Assembly (NCBI RefSeq): GCF_009811795.1
Contig: NZ_BLJE01000002.1
Coordinates: 1,240,001-1,304,000, forward strand
From: Litoreibacter roseus
GTDB taxonomy: Bacteria > Pseudomonadota > Alphaproteobacteria > Rhodobacterales > Rhodobacteraceae
Direction of reading: 5' to 3'
DNA length: 64,000 bases
The notes beneath the pieces are model-generated. The model ran no database searches. It worked only from the letters and a program-made list of their open reading frames with translations, and was not told the DNA's origin. The stretch's first letter is position 1, and each line of letters starts with the position of its first letter. Positions 62,992-64,000 of the stretch are shown piece by piece. The position numbers and the translations under genes were made by a program.

Positions 62992-64000
62992 ATGCCTTCG
63001 AAAACGCCCAAATCCCGGTCGACAGACGCTACGCCTGTTTCTCAGACGTTCAACATTCTTGCCGTCGCGCAGGCGGGGCGTCTGCAATACGAGGCGATCC
63101 TGCTTCTGGCCTCGCTTCGGGACACCAATCCGGATTTTGCCGGACGCATCATCATAGCTGAGCCGCAGATGAACGATCAGTGGGCGCGGGATCCGAAGAT
63201 CAACAACCCTGACGTTCGCGCCCTTCTCATCGCGCTTGGCGCCGAGATTCTGCCGTTCGAGAATAAGGTATTCGGCGCGTCCTATCCCTACGGCAACAAG
63301 ATCGAGGCGTTAAATGTCTTGCCGGAGAAGGAGCCGTTTCTCTTTCTGGATACCGACACGCTTGTGATTGATGACCTTGCGCGTGTCCCGTTTGATTTTG
63401 ACCAGCCCACCGCGTCGATGAAGCGCGAAGGGACGTGGCCCAAGATCGAGCTTTACGGACCGGGATATGCCGAAACCTGGAAGTCGCTCTACGACAGGTT
63501 CGGGCTGTCTTTTGAGGATACTCTGGATCTGTCCCAGCCCGATGAGTACTGGGCCCGGTATCTCTATTTCAACGCGGGGTTCTTTTATTACAGCTGTCCG
63601 CGTCAGTTTGGATCGCGTTTTTTGGAATACGCATGGGCGATCCGCGATGATCCTCCGTCCGAGCTGGTGTGCCAAGAGATGTCGCCTTGGCTGGATCAGG
63701 TTGCCTTGCCGCTTGTGATCCATTCGTTCGGGGGCGGGCGGGATGCGGCTGTTTCTGATGTTATGGATCACGTAGCGACATGCCATTACCGCGCGCTGCC
63801 TTTGCTATATGCGAAGGAAAGCGATGCTGTCGTCGATGTCCTTCACAGGGTTTCCGCGCCCAACAAGGTCAAGAAGGTCGCCAAGCAATATGATCCGTTC
63901 AAGCGGATGATCTATCAAGGACGTGGCATGAAAGTGCGGGCCATGTTTGACCGCGACGACCTCCCGAGGAGAGAACAGCGGATCCGCAATCAGATCAAAC
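62992..64000 (+). CDS. Glycosyltransferase-like protein, partial at right edge
   Basis: The ATG at 62992 opens a frame running past the window end, about 336 codons visible. The protein has an early Rossmann-like segment (TFNILAVAQAGRLQYEAILL) and a DxD motif in PFLFLDTDTLVIDDLARVPF, typical of GT-A glycosyltransferases of the GT8-like kind. A YFNAGFFYYSCPRQFGSRFL segment follows, then DQVALPLVIHSFG. Donor and acceptor are unknown. The ribosome-binding site is weak, so a slightly different start is possible. Confidence 0.75.
   Translation, partial: MPSKTPKSRSTDATPVSQTFNILAVAQAGRLQYEAILLLASLRDTNPDFAGRIIIAEPQMNDQWARDPKINNPDVRALLIALGAEILPFENKVFGASYPYGNKIEALNVLPEKEPFLFLDTDTLVIDDLARVPFDFDQPTASMKREGTWPKIELYGPGYAETWKSLYDRFGLSFEDTLDLSQPDEYWARYLYFNAGFFYYSCPRQFGSRFLEYAWAIRDDPPSELVCQEMSPWLDQVALPLVIHSFGGGRDAAVSDVMDHVATCHYRALPLLYAKESDAVVDVLHRVSAPNKVKKVAKQYDPFKRMIYQGRGMKVRAMFDRDDLPRREQRIRNQIK

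Noticed and set aside
1-64000. CRISPR arrays, intact insertion sequences, prophage structural genes
   Set aside because: None was found on reading through. No spaced repeats of CRISPR type, transposase motifs or capsid/tail genes are visible.

Overview
The window reads as an alphaproteobacterium of the Roseobacter/Rhodobacteraceae group. The evidence is the GC-rich codon use, the TRAP and LIV transporters beside a beta-oxidation operon, a class A alphaproteobacterial RNase P RNA, a DUF1127 protein, a DUF2927 lipoprotein, and a stand-alone PAS protein next to rnpB. No ribosomal RNA operon, CRISPR array or intact insertion sequence was seen.

Positions 1-8449 are an accessory region. An AT-rich left edge carries two translationally coupled unknown genes, then a broken UvrD-type helicase fragment in decayed DNA. 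Next come an ardC-type antirestriction gene, a large RES-domain protein, and small plasmid-type genes of unknown function. The region ends with a mobilisation module: a relaxase, a MobC-like accessory protein, and a tandem 11-bp repeat that probably belongs to oriT. This looks like a mobilizable or integrative element, or its remnant. At its right side (8450-9081) lies an Imm11/DUF1629-type immunity gene split by a -1 frame change, exactly at an A_AAA_AAG heptamer.

Positions 9097-26342 form a catabolic and transport locus. Eleven leftward genes (TRAP dctPQM, an IclR regulator, a hydratase/dehydrogenase fusion, a thiolase, a large and a small acyl-CoA dehydrogenase, a thioesterase, a nitronate-monooxygenase-like protein and a CoA ligase) overlap or nearly touch. 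They resemble the pimeloyl-CoA (pim) pathway for dicarboxylic or ring-derived acids. Divergently, a stand-alone Lrp/AsnC effector-domain protein leads a LIV-type ABC transporter operon. The shared intergenic region holds two strong palindromes.

Positions 26427-41889 hold mostly housekeeping genes: cpdB, dtd, a PfkB kinase, rluB, tadA, gatC and gatA, and an amidase. They also hold a leftward envelope-stress-like module: a zinc-ribbon protein, an SPFH-GYF protein, a DUF2927 lipoprotein, TelA, XpaC, a 26-residue membrane miniprotein and TerC. Positions 41943-64000 hold rnpB, ggt, rpmG, a BI-1 protein, a LysR regulator, an HTH regulator, two purine deaminases (8-oxoguanine-type and guanine), mgtE and a large orphan fusion resembling GspL/PilM plus PilP. 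They also hold an O-acetylhomoserine sulfhydrylase gene, a clpP paralogue, rlmB, tRNA-Tyr, a gluconolactonase-like protein, and a glycosyltransferase-like gene running off the right edge.
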